Positions 11,410-22,606 of a stretch of DNA of 29,081 nucleotides are shown in pieces (position 1 is the first letter of the stretch; the number at the start of each line of letters is the position of its first letter). The DNA comes from Purshia tridentata. Its lineage: Eukaryota > Streptophyta > Magnoliopsida > Rosales > Rosaceae. Location: NCBI GenBank assembly GCA_003254885.1, contig QANT01001678.1:1-29081 (forward strand), in the 5' to 3' direction. The position numbers were made by a program, and so were the translations under genes. A model generated the notes under the pieces. That model searched no databases. It saw only the letters and a list, made by a program, of their open reading frames with translations, and was not told the DNA's origin.

Positions 11410-13938
11410 TTATGGAGCAGATGGAGCCTTGGTTGAAAACTTAAACAGCATATGATGGCTGTAAGACTTGCTTGGAGTCACAATTGTAGAAGGGAAATTA
11501 GGGTGGTTCACTGCATCAGGAAATCCTTGAGTCTCCAAACACAATGCTGCATGTGGTTGATACACAAACCCACCTTTCCCCTTCACATCCTTGAGAGAGT
11601 TACTTGTGTAGAACTGCATACCAGGAACATTTGTTGACAGCTCCAACACCCTTCCGGACTTGCTGTCACGCACCACTGCCGCGGGCCACAATTTCTGGCC
11701 ACCGGCACCCCCATCAAGCACGTAGTTGATGTCGTAACCACTAGGCAGCTTGTTGATCCTTTTCCCAATGGCCTGAGACTTGAGGAAATCATATGGGGTT
11801 CCTTTCACAGGTGCAAATTTGCCAGTGGGGATGAGATGGCTATCAACCAAAGTGATGTGGGATGCAAAGATCTTGATTTTTTGGGACAGAATGTCACCAC
11901 TGTTGTGGCCTCCCAGGTTCCAGTAAGTGTGTTGAGCTAGATTCACTGGAGTTGGCTTGTTTAGAGCCTTGGCTTTCATTTTCACACTCAATTTCTTGTC
12001 TCCAATGAGAGTGTAGCTTACACTCACTAGGAGATCACCAGGAAATCCTAACACATAACATTAATTGATTCTTAGTTTCATTCCAAAAGGGAGATACTAA
12101 AACCAGTTCATCATATAATCATATATAGCAAAATTCAAAGAAAAAGCTGTGTATACGTACCTTCTTCACCATCAGCACTATGATAGGTGAAGACAATGTG
12201 AGGAGCATGACCTTCATTGTGATACTTTTTCACTTTCCAAACAACATCACTAAATCCTCTAAGTCCACCTGAGATTCAGTTAACCAATTCAACAAGGTAA
12301 TTAGGTTTCAGGTCTTGCATTTCTGATATATATATGATGGGTAAAGGAATGACATTATTTTAAGTTAAAACAAGAAAGACTAATGTATGTATAACATACC
12401 ATGAAGCATGTTTTTTCCTTCATTAGCAACTAGCTTATAATGGGTTCCATTTAATGTAAATTGAGCGCCTCCAATTCTGTTTGCAACTCTTCCCACAATA
12501 GCACCAATGTATGAAGTATCATTCTGCAAAATTACAATTACGAATTAAGTCATCTTTTTTGTATGTGAAATGAAAATAAAAGGCAATTAGGAAATGACCA
12601 CTATCAAATTTGTCGAGTAACAAAACTAGCAAATCAAGAACAGATCAATTATTTCCCTAAAATACCATATTCCATCAACAGCCTAATATTGCTTGCAGAA
12701 GGTGTTTTTGGTAATCCTTTATCCTTGAATATAAGGACCAATGAGATAGTCACAAAATAAAAGAAAAAGATATAAAAATATTGATACTGGCATTCTGCAG
12801 ACCAATAATTCAAATAAATAAAGGATACACAAACTGGTCAAGTGTCCTAGGTTGTACTCCACTACTCTCCTTCATGTATTACTGTCAATCATGCATTTTT
12901 TAAAAAGAAAATTTACATCACTGGAATTTAAAAAATGCTTATTAATATAGATCTAAACAGAGGAAGTCAGGAACTAGGTTTTCACACCTTCTCTTTTCCC
13001 CACACTTTCCAAATGGCCAACTTGTTTTATTTATTTTGACCAGAGGCCAATTTTGCAGAATAATATTGGTTAGTGATCCCTAACCAGTATTATAAAGATC
13101 AAAACTTGACCATAACATTAATACAAGATTTTTTCAAGACTTTTAAGATATGCCGTGGAGCTAGATTAATATTATCACTGGACCATTGACTATCATAATT
13201 ACTTTGAAATTTTTTCCATGAACTGTTATCTCATGTACAGCATGGTATTCAAGAACTGTAGATTGGGTTGATTTCACATTAACAAATGGTACTAAGAAAA
13301 ATTAAGCTAGAGATTCCAAAAGCCTATAGCTCCCCAGCCCCAGCTAATCACTTAAATTATTTGAGAGAACAATGTGTGAAACCGGCCAACTAGTTATGGC
13401 TGGCTCACATTCTTGCCTAAATAAAATTGGTATTGTCCCCCTCAAAGAGACAGAGAGCAATGTAGATCCCTCATAACATGAAGTTATAAGCTTTCAGAGA
13501 TCATAATTCAAACAAAGGAAAAGGAATGAGTTACAAGAAAAGTAAAAAAAAAATCACCTTGTACTCCTTGATTGAATCGTACCCAAGAACTACATCAGCC
13601 AGCTTTCCTGAAAACACCAAAAAGAAAAAAAAAAAGAAAAAAAAAGAAGAAGATATAAGTAGTACAATAAATAAAATATTGAGAAGAAAAAAACCAAAGT
13701 TAATAGAAAGAATTCAAGAAGAGTGTATATAACTCACAGGAAAGAGAAGAGATGTGAACATACCATATTTGTCAGGGAGGACAAGGGAGATGATTGAGGC
13801 ACCCCAGTTGGTGAATTTGACAGAGAGATTACCCTTTTTGAGCTCAAATACACCAACCTTTTCTTTTGGTTCATATCCATTAGCAACCCCAGAAGCAACT
13901 AGAGCGATGAAACAAAACAGCACACAAAAGTTGGCCAT
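11410..13938 (-). CDS. Aldose 1-epimerase (galactose mutarotase-like), secreted, 364 aa
   Basis: Five exons on the minus strand: 13938-13764, 13607-13558, 12523-12400, 12268-12161 and 12047-11410 (1,095 bp), all GT-AG and in frame. Residues 1-21 (MANFCVLFCFIALVASGVANG) form a signal peptide, so the enzyme probably enters the secretory pathway. It should interconvert alpha and beta anomers of galactose or glucose. Active-site landmarks are all present: NRI with Arg91, MLHGG with His116, AQHTYWNL with catalytic base His192, YDINYVLDGG with its Asp, and LETQGFPDAVNHPNF with catalytic acid Glu324. The length fits the secreted plant subfamily (about 340-370 aa). Intron 2 is long (1,034 bp); the other three are short. 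The function is secure at family level; the physiological sugar, perhaps a cell-wall or apoplastic one, is inference. Confidence 0.95.
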
Positions 13939-14132
13939 TTTGTTGACAAAAATGTTGATATCAATCAGATAAGATAGAAGATGAGCAAATAAATGTCACA
14001 AATCAAAATGGGGGGGATGGGAATATGGAAATCTGGATCAGATAGTACGCATTGAAACTGCGTGAGAGAGACTTAGAGAGGCACAGGCTTTCAAAATGCA
14101 GAGACAAGTCAGACTGAAACCAGTTTGTCTAT

Positions 14133-14139
14133 TATTTAT
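14133..14139 (-). promoter_or_regulatory. Possible TATA box of the epimerase gene
   Basis: Read on the minus strand the site is ATAAATA, about 195 bases upstream of the ATG at 13938. The distance would give a leader of roughly 160 bases. This rests on motif and position only. Confidence 0.3.
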
Positions 14140-15293
14140 GGCTAATCTCTCATGGTGTTTGCCGCTTGTGTTGACTTGGTAAAGGGTACAGTATACGCAG
14201 ATTCTTCATCGTTGGTCCAATTGTGGTCCCAAGTTCCCAACCAGCCAGGGCATATTGCAAATTTAATATAAGCATGATTTATTACAGTTTTGAGCAATGA
14301 TATGAAAGATAAGATTGAATAAGATTACTTGTATGACCCAAATCTCTTTCAAAATGTCCGAGTCTTGTCCTCAGTCTCGTGAAAAACAAAATCGAGATGT
14401 CATCATCAGAAATGAGTGAGGTGTCCATGGCTTAATCCTGTGAGCTTTAGCTGATTAAACTACTCTTGAATGTGTAAGTACTAAGGACTCACATTAAATA
14501 TATTTGTATATATACAAATATTCTGTATTAAATGAAGAATAACAAGTATATACACTCATCATACAAATACTGTATTAAATGTTATATTTCATGTAATAAC
14601 TATAGACACTTGTTTTCTCTATTAATTTTATAGTTCTTTTTCGTCAATAACCTAATACGTAATTTGAGATATACATAATTATTTATGGTATGAATACTAA
14701 AAATGAGTAGTAAATGTCGGGAATGGGCATTGGGTTGGGCTACATAAGTATGGGCCAAAACGCAGGAGAGAATAATGCGAGAGCTTCCAACATTGAGACA
14801 ACCAGTATGTTCCAATGTTTCATATGCACGGTTGGTTACTGATTATCAGGTTGTGCTTTTTTTATGTTAGCCGTTTGTGTGTCTTACAAAATCGTTTGTG
14901 TGTTGTGTGTCACAGATTCTTGTCCAATTGCGGTACGCAGCCTTTGAAAATTATTGTGGAACTTGGTTTCATAAATTTAAATATTACGCAATATTCCATC
15001 ATATGAAAGCAGGCATTGAATAAGTCTGCTTCCATGACCTTGGTGTTATTGTTCACAACTGTCTTCATGTCACAGAGTCTTCGATAAGATCAAGAAACCC
15101 AGATTGTTGATTGACCAAACACACAAACTGGTAACGAAAGTAAAGCTGTTTGGCAATTACCATACGAATTTTCGTCCACGACAAATATGCTTCAAAATTA
15201 AAATCGGAAACCAAATGGGCAAGAAAATATTTTGCGGTTTCAATGGAGGTTATTCAGGATGGGTCCACAACTACCCAGGGTTAGAACTTACAT
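14140..15293. other. Intergenic, AT-rich, no gene supported
   Basis: This is upstream DNA of the epimerase gene. It contains a perfect 22-bp palindrome at 14500-14521 (centre TATATA) with nearby repeats of TGTATTAAATG. Short frames on either strand show no domain. The homology to the second array unit begins near 15294. Confidence 0.45.
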
Positions 15294-15715
15294 GTGGAGA
15301 GTCTCGTAGTCTCGTACTCTCGTGAATTCATGTTTGGGCCTGTAGACCCTTTGTCAGTGAGCCCAGTTATGCGGCATTTCCTGCCAGCTACATTACTGTT
15401 TGTTTGAAGTGTGGGCCTTGGCCCAACCAGAAATATAAACGAACACACAACCATACCGGGCCTCATAAGCCGATCCAAATCCTCATCTAGTCTGTCAGTC
15501 TTAATTAAGGTATCACAGTAACACCTGAAATTTTCAATGGCACCCTTCAATTTTATGGCTTTATTACAAGTCACCCGTGCATTATGATTTCGTTTGCATT
15601 TTACTATTCAAATTAAAAATTAAATTAATCTGCCACTTAAATTTAAAAACTGAATCAATTTGTCATCAAATTCAGTCAGCTTTTCCATAAAAAAAAAATC
15701 CAATTTTATTAACTG
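15294..15715 (+). repeat. Flanking segment of array unit 1, repeated at 19470-19880
   Basis: This stretch matches 19470-19880 with few substitutions; shared landmarks are CTCGTGAATTCATGTTTGGG, GGTATCACAGTAAC and CAATTTTATGGCT. It marks the left end of the duplicated unit. In this copy it joins relic exon 2 directly at about 15716. The other copy carries about 620 more bases here, so this copy has a deletion. No coding function is seen. Confidence 0.75.
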
Positions 15716-16020
15716 CAGGCAAAGATATAACTGCAACACAAGCAATTTACGATAATACCCTCTATTTCGCAAGCTGGAATAGCTTCCAATGGGTCTCTGG
15801 TTTGGAAGGTAAGTTTGCAGGAACCATAACTGGGGTTTAAAGCAACTGGTTTTGTTGCCAATGTGAACTGGACAGTATCAAGATCAACCACAACAATTGC
15901 TGGTCATGTTCTGCTAATTGTTGGAATCTATGGGCCTGCTGTTGTTGTTGCCCTTGAACGGTCAACGGGGAAGCTGATATGGTCAACCCTGCTTGATAGC
16001 CACGTCTGAATTCACAAAGG
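15716..16020 (+). pseudogene. Relic of PQQ-propeller exon 2 (copy A)
   Basis: The sequence aligns with exon 2 of the intact paralogue from GCAGGCAAAGATAT onward to the donor site at 16021. The opening part of exon 2 is missing, as are exons 1, 3 and 4. A 20-bp deletion after CTGGAATAGC breaks the frame, and there is an in-frame stop near 15838. The same deletion is in copy C, so the break is older than the duplication. Part of intron 2 continues to about 16290 and matches the DNA after copy C. It cannot make a functional propeller. Confidence 0.85.
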
Positions 16021-16329
16021 GTTAGTAATTAATAGTAGTTCATAATAAGTACTATAATGACCACCTGTAAAATTAATCATCTAAATAATTATATTGTATT
16101 TTCTCAAAAGTCAAAATCGTTTAATTAGGTTAGAGAGGCCAAAATATTGAGCGGGTTGACCATTACATATCAATCGATTAAATCAACTGCAAAGTCTGCA
16201 AGATATATTTTGACTTTGTTTCATTTGCGCAAAAGTCTCCTCTAAGCTAATTAGCCTGACTTTTGAGAGGTGCAGGATAAAATCATAAAAATAAAATATC
16301 TAATCTATGGACGATTCCATAAGAATCGG

Positions 16330-17048
16330 ACTGAGAAGTCCACCTCCCATTCCCAAATGGTTAGACAAGAGCTGGTGTTCAAAATTTTGAATGCTTTCTT
16401 GTCTAGAATTTTTTGTTTTAATTAGTTTTGTTTATTTGTCAACTGTCGACAAATGCGTGTATAATTATAAACCAATAAAATATACGAAATGCAAAAACGC
16501 CATCGCCATCGCTTTGAATATTGAAGACGTAAAGATATTAGGCTGGTGGATCGACTCAAAGCCAAAGCTGTGATTAAGAATTGAAGTCTTCATTTGGGGT
16601 TCAAGAAATTCATATTTTTAATTAAATTAACCTAAAATTCTTTTGGTTTCTTAATTGTTTATTTTTTTTAAGGCTAGATACACGTATTAGTACTCTCCAT
16701 TTTAAAGTGTTTTGTAAATATATGGCAATAATTAATATAACACTACCTAGCTGGGAATATCACACATATGTTAATTAGGTAGCTAGAGTTTTACTCAAAA
16801 TAAAAATAAATAAATATATTAAGCTAAAACTGTTGTGTATACGTCTAGTTAGCCTTTCTAAGAAAATCTCTTGCGTATACAATATTCATATTATGATACA
16901 TATATATATGAACTCATCGATAATTAATAAGTAGGTGATAAGCCCCTTGGTCCTATATATATATACGTCCATGACTCATTCAGATCATAAGATGATTACT
17001 CTTTGGTCCTAGAGCATATGTACATATAATTATATCTGATACATTAAT
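16330..17048 (+). promoter_or_regulatory. Promoter region of PQQ-propeller copy B
   Basis: This block matches the promoter of copy D (about 21820-22606) in order, and a third degraded copy lies at about 20050-20400. A TATA-like run TATATATATATA sits at 16954-16965, about 90 bases before the ATG at 17049. Shared segments include GCAAAAACGCCATCGCCATC and GGCTGGTGGATCGACTC. Conservation between copies reflects recent duplication and does not itself show function. Confidence 0.55.
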
Positions 17049-19253
17049 ATGGCTGCAGCATTAAGGTTCTTCAACATTAATCTCTTAGCGCTTTCTCTAT
17101 TCATCACCTTTTGTCTACTTACTGCCACAGCCAATGCCAATGCAAAAATTGTAAGCCTCTCTCTCTCTCTCTCTCTCTCCACCCCTTCATAGTTCATATA
17201 TATATATGATGATCGATCAACATGCATGGTTTTAATTGCATGTGGTGATTTGTTTCCAGTGGTCTCAAACGCATGATCAGAAGGCTACAGTACAAAACTG
17301 GTTAAACCACGGTGGAGATTTATCAAACAGAAGATACGCCAACAAGGAGACCAAGATCACCCCTCAAACAGTTTCCAAACTAGGCCTCAAGTGGGAGTTC
17401 TACGCAGGCAAAGATATATCTGCAACACCAGCAATTTACAATAATACCCTTTATTTCCCAAGCTGGAATGGATACCTCTATGCTGTTAAAGTTTCTGATG
17501 GGTCTCTGGTTTGGAGCAAGAATCTGCAAGCGTTGACTGGGATTAATGCAACTGTGCTTTCTTTTAATGTGACCACGACGGTATCAAGATCAACCCCAAC
17601 AATAATCGTTGGTCATGATCTGCTAATTGTTGGACTCTATGGACCTGCTATTGTTATTGCCCTTGAACGGTCAACGGGAAACCTCATATGGTCAACCTTG
17701 CTTGAAACCCACACGGCAAGTCTTATAACAATGTCAGGAACTTACTACAACGGGTTAGTCATTTATACATATATACTCACTATTTTCACCCAATTACTTT
17801 GAATTTCGATCAAAATATTACAATATATCATGATCAATATCATTGTACGTGTGAGATACTTCATACATATATATTTTGTGTTGATCTAGAATATTAATCC
17901 GGCCATTTATTAATTTAAAACTTAATAGTCAAAAATATTTATGATTTTATATATTTTTGAGATATGGTTGACTTTCCCATATTAATATTATTATTTTATC
18001 TTATTGTTGAACATGATCCTCAATTTGATTTTATAAATTTTATGAGCAATTTAGCAATGATATTTCTGTAAATAAATTAATAGGTAATTTAATTGGCGTC
18101 TAATAAGTTGTTGACTACACATACGATGTATGTATGACCATCATTTTATAGGAGTATTTACATTGGAACGTCGTCACTAGAAGAAAGCGTTGACATCGAG
18201 AAATGTTGTACATTCCGTGGCAGCTTTGCCAAATTAGATGTCCAATCCGGTGCCGTCTTATGGCAAACCTTTATGTTGCCGGACAATAATGGAAGTAGAG
18301 GACTATATTCCGGAGCTGCTGTCTGGGGCAGTAGTCCATCCATCGATGTCCATAGAAGACATGTATATATTGCTACAGGGAACTTGTACTCAGTCCCGGA
18401 AAATGTAAGCGAGTGCCAAGAAAACCAGAACAATTCAACCTTTCCCACTAATCCAGATGCATGTGTCGAGCCTGATAACCACGGAAACTCAATCCTAGCC
18501 CTTCATTTGGACACTGGAAATATCGAATGGTATCGTCAATTGGGTGGCTACGATGTATGGTTTGTTGCGTGTTTGATTAACGCTTCAAACTGTCCCCCTG
18601 GACCAAATGTGGATGCTGATTTTGGAGAAGCACCAATGATGCTAAGAACTTATGTCAATGGAACCAAGCGGGATTTAGTTGTTGCTGTTCAGAAAAGTGG
18701 GTTTGCATGGGCTTTGGATCGGAATAATGGCAGCCTTGTGTGGTCTACGGTAAGTTGGCTTTGAACTTGGACCTTTTATGAAACACTTAATTAATGAAGA
18801 ACACAATCAGTTAATTAAGATTCAACTTAATTAATGAATACATAATGTGATATGTAGGAAGCCGGGCCTGGTGGCCTTGGCGGAGGAGGAACATGGGGAG
18901 CAGCTACTGACAAGATTAGGGTGTACACCAACATTGCCAACTCTGATGCCAAAAACTTCACTCTTAAACCATCCAACAACATAACAACTGATGGTGGATG
19001 GGTGGCTATGGATCCTCGAAGTGGCGAAATCCTATGGTCAACGGCCAACCCTAGTAATGCGACGAGTCCTGGCCCAGTTAGTGTGGCCAATGGGGTCTTA
19101 TTTGCTGGATCTACAAACGTGCAAGGGACCATATACGCCATGAATACCAGAACTGGAGAAATACTGTGGTCGTATGAGACCGGAGCATCCGTGTACGGTG
19201 GCATGTCAATAAGCAATGGCTGCAATCTACGTTGGGAGTGGATATGCTGTTAG
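17049..19253 (+). pseudogene. PQQ-repeat beta-propeller protein (polyvinyl-alcohol-dehydrogenase-like), copy B, frameshifted C-terminus
   Basis: Exons are 17049-17150, 17260-17753, 18152-18749 and 18858-19253, all GT-AG. The encoded protein is like copy D (signal peptide, seven GxxxW docking motifs, Cys217-Cys218) up to residue 520. One extra A at about 19223-19224 (TGCAATCTAC against TGCATCTAC in copy D) then shifts the frame. This adds nine unrelated residues and stops at 19251-19253, for 529 aa. The original stop would be at 19312-19314. The lost 29 residues include the last strand that closes the propeller, so the product is probably unstable or altered. The rest is uninterrupted, so the lesion is very recent or a sequencing error. 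It might still be expressed as a shortened protein. Confidence 0.85.
17155..17179 (+). repeat. CT microsatellite in intron 1 of copy B
   Basis: A (CT)n run starts just after the donor GTAAGC. The same tract lies at the same place in copy D (22713-22733) and in the truncated paralogue E (25669-25684), with different lengths. Confidence 0.85.
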
Positions 19254-19314
19254 TCTTGGAGCTATAAGTGGGTTTTCCGGTGGAACCTCACTTTTCGCCT
19301 TCTGTGTCACCTGA

Positions 19315-20444
19315 ACCTCCTCCTCCATTACATAACTTTAATTAATTATTTAAGCATATATTTATAATAAATGCAAAATCAAGTCTACTTTACTTCAAAC
19401 CCGGCCATTACATGTAAAAACGAAATAAACTTGGGACTATTAGTACTTGATTATTTAGAACTTGGCCAGTGATTGTGAAGAGTCCCTTACTCTCGTGAAT
19501 TCATGTTTGGGCCTGTGGACCCTTGTCAGTGAGGCCAGTTATGCGGCAGTTCCTGCCAGCTATATAACTGCTTGTTTGAAGTGTGGGCCTTGGCCTAACC
19601 AGAAATATAAACTATCACACAACCATACCCGGCCTCATAAGGCTGATCCAATCCTCATATAGTCTGTCAGTCTAAATCAAGGTATCACAGTAACCCCTGA
19701 AATTTTCAATGGCACCCTTCAATTTTATGGCTATATTAGTCACTCATGCATTATGACTTTGTTTGCGCTTACTATTCAAATTAAAAATTTAAATTAATCT
19801 GCCACCTAAATTTAAAAACTAAATCAATCTGTCATCAAATTCGGTCAGCTTTTCCATAAAAAAACCCAATTTTATTAATTTCCTAAGTTGGAACTAATGG
19901 ATACATCATACATCGATCTATGCTGTTAGTAGTGAAAAGGTCTTAATTAATTATGCAACTACTGCTCTTGTTTTGAATGTCAATGCACTGGACGGTGTGA
20001 TATATCTAGATTAACTCAAACAGTATTTGTGTTCCAAATTTTACATGGTTCGTCTTAATAATCTGTCTAGCTAGAATTTTTTGTCCTTGTTAATTTTAAA
20101 GTAAAGACTGGATTCTGGAAGAGTATCATAGAGACTAATTCAATCTATTTAATTTAATTATGCATGACGATCGATAAAATGTGAGCTTCTCTGTTCTACA
20201 AAGCGAATGATAGATATAATTATATATCAACCAACAAGATATTTTTAAATATAAAAGACATAAACGCCATCCACGTACATTGATCAATTTGAATATTGAA
20301 GACAAATTGGGGTGGATGTACGTATTGACTAATTAAAAGCCAAAGCTCATCAAAGTGAATAAGTAAGAATTAAGGCCTTCAATTAGGTACATATTAGCTA
20401 TAGCTAATAGAGAAATTAAGTCGTGACTCCTTTAGATGAGTACT
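19315..20444. other. Copy B 3' flank, repeated unit flank and degraded promoter copy
   Basis: 19315-19470 is the 3' flank of copy B and matches that of copy D. 19470-19880 repeats 15294-15715. About 20050-20400 is a degraded third copy of the propeller promoter, with CTAGAATTTTTTGTC, ATAAACGCCATC and TTGAATATTGAAGAC landmarks, now leading into relic C. No intact gene lies here. Confidence 0.6.
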
Positions 20445-21747
20445 CCTAAAACAGTTTCCAAACTACATTTACGCTTGAAGTGGGAGTTCTATGCAGGCAA
20501 AGATATAACTGCAACACCAGCAATTAATACCCTCTATTTCGCAAGCTGGAATAGCTTCCAATGGGTCTCTGGTTTGGATGGTAAATTTGCAGGAACTATA
20601 ACTGGGGTTTAAAGCAACTGGTTTTGTTGCCAATGTGAACTGGACAGTATCAAGATCAACCACAACAATTGCTGGTTATGATCTGCTAATTGTTGGAATC
20701 CCTATGGGCCTGCTGCTGTTGTTGCCCTTGAACGGTCAACGGGGAAGCTGATATGGTCAACCCTGCTTGATAGCCACTTCGGAATTGTACTGTAACACAA
20801 AGGGTTAGTAATTAATAGTAGTTCATAAGTACTATAATAACCACCTGTAAAATTAATCTTCTGAATGCATATTATATTGTATTATATAGGCATATATTAA
20901 TCCGGCAACTTAATCTCAAAAGCAAAATCGTTTAACTAGGTTAGACTTTAGAAAGAGGCCAAAATATTGAGCGGGTTGACCATTACATATCAATCAATTG
21001 CAAGATATACTTGACTTTATTTCATTTGCGCAAAAGTCTCCTCTAAGCTAATTAGCCTGACTTTTGAGAGATGCAGGATAAAATCATAAAAATTTAATCT
21101 AATAAAAAAAAGTCAAAATTTACTGTCAACTCATTCAGAACTACTTGCTTTCACAATAGCTTCATGATTAATATGTACTGCATATTAATATGAGATGATG
21201 GTGAGTACTGTTTCAACGTTCTTTCAAGATAATATGTTAAATAAGCATATTGTAAAGTTATTTAAAATTTCCATCGTTTGATAGCAATTTCCGTTGTTTT
21301 TGTCTAAACCCTAGCGAAATCGAAATTTGATCGAAATTTCCATCGAAATTTCCAACGAAATCAAAATTACATTCCTTGAGTGTACTTAATTAAAGCAGTT
21401 TTACAGGAGTTATTACATTGGGAGGTCATCACTAGAAGAAGTTCTTAGCCTTGACGAATGTTGTACCTTCCGTGGCAGCTTTAACAAATTAGATGTCCAA
21501 TCCGGTGCCGTTTTATGGCAAACCTTCATGTTGCAGGACAATCATGGAAGTAGAGGAGAAGATTCCATCCATAGATGTCCACAGAAACCATGTATACATT
21601 ACTACAGGGAACGTCTACTCATTCCCCCAAAATGTAAGCCAATGCCAAGAAAATCAGAACAACTCAACCCTACCCATTCACCCAGATGCGTGTTCGAGCC
21701 TGATAACCACGGCAACTCAATCCCAGCCCTTCATTTGGACACCGCAA
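20445..21747 (+). pseudogene. Relic of a PQQ-propeller gene (copy C), exons 2 and 3
   Basis: An exon 2 piece at 20445-20803 starts inside the exon (at AAACAGTTTCCAAACTAC) and carries the 20-bp deletion seen in copy A plus small indels. An exon 3 piece at about 21407-21747 keeps the CC codons (GAATGTTGTACC). It has lost about 34 bases after GGAAGTAGAGGA and breaks off at CATTTGGACACCGCAATT. Exon 1, the start of exon 2, the rest of exon 3 and exon 4 are absent. Several frameshifts and stops rule out a product of normal size. A degraded promoter precedes it. Confidence 0.87.
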
Positions 21748-21819
21748 TTAATCAACTTAAGCCATTAATTCTGTTAATTGGTTTTTAGTCCCCATTATTA
21801 ATTTTATGGTGTTCCAAAT

Positions 21820-22606
21820 TTTGAATGCTTCCTCTTACGTTTTGTGTAGAATTTTTTGTTTTATTTTAGATTTGTTTATTTTTCAGCTGTCGACAGACTT
21901 ATTAATTAGCCTAATATATATAAGATAATTCATGACGACAAATGCGTGTATAATTATAAACCAACAAGATATATGAAATGCAAAAACGCCATCGCCATCG
22001 CTTTAAATATTGAAGACGTACGGATATTAGGCTGGTGGATCGACTCAAAGCCAAAGCTGTGATTAAAAATTAAGGTCTTCATTTGGGATCGAGAAAGTCA
22101 TATTGTAGTTAATTAAATTAAGATAAAATTCTTTTGGTACGTTTCCTAATTGTTTTAGGCTAGGTGTACACGTACTAGTACTCTCCATTTTTTAAAGTGT
22201 CTTGTAAATGTATGGCAATTAATCTAGCAAACCTGATCAATTGATGAACTAATTAATTATTTTATGTTTTTAACTCCACGTACTTAGGATATATATATAT
22301 ATATATATACCTAGCTGAGAATATCACACATATGTTAGGTAGCTAGAGTTTTACCCAAAATAAAAAATAAAAAATTATATTAATTAAGCTAAAACTATTG
22401 TGTATACGTTTAGTTAAATCTTCTTGAAAAATCTCTTGCGTATTCATATTATGTTACATATATATGAACTCATCGATAATTAATAAACAGGTGATAAGCC
22501 CCTTAGTCCTGTATATCTATATACGTCCATGACTCATTCAGATCATAAGATGATTACTCCTTGGTCCTAGAGCATATGTACATATAATTATATCTGATAC
22601 ATTAAT
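21820..22606 (+). promoter_or_regulatory. Promoter region of PQQ-propeller copy D
   Basis: This matches the copy B promoter along its length. The TATA region here reads GTATATCTATATACG (about 22511-22525), so the uninterrupted TA run of copy B is broken. A (TA)n microsatellite lies at about 22289-22309. The distance from TATA to the ATG at 22607 is about 90 bases. Confidence 0.5.

Noticed and set aside
15709..15891. Minus-strand frame, similar to one at 20469-20663
   Set aside because: These are antisense shadows of relic exon 2 in copies A and C.
18827..19225. 132-codon minus-strand frame in exon 4 of copy B, repeated identically at 24464-24862
   Set aside because: It is antisense to a well-supported exon and runs into intron 3. 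Its identity in both copies reflects the identical DNA, not selection on an antisense protein.
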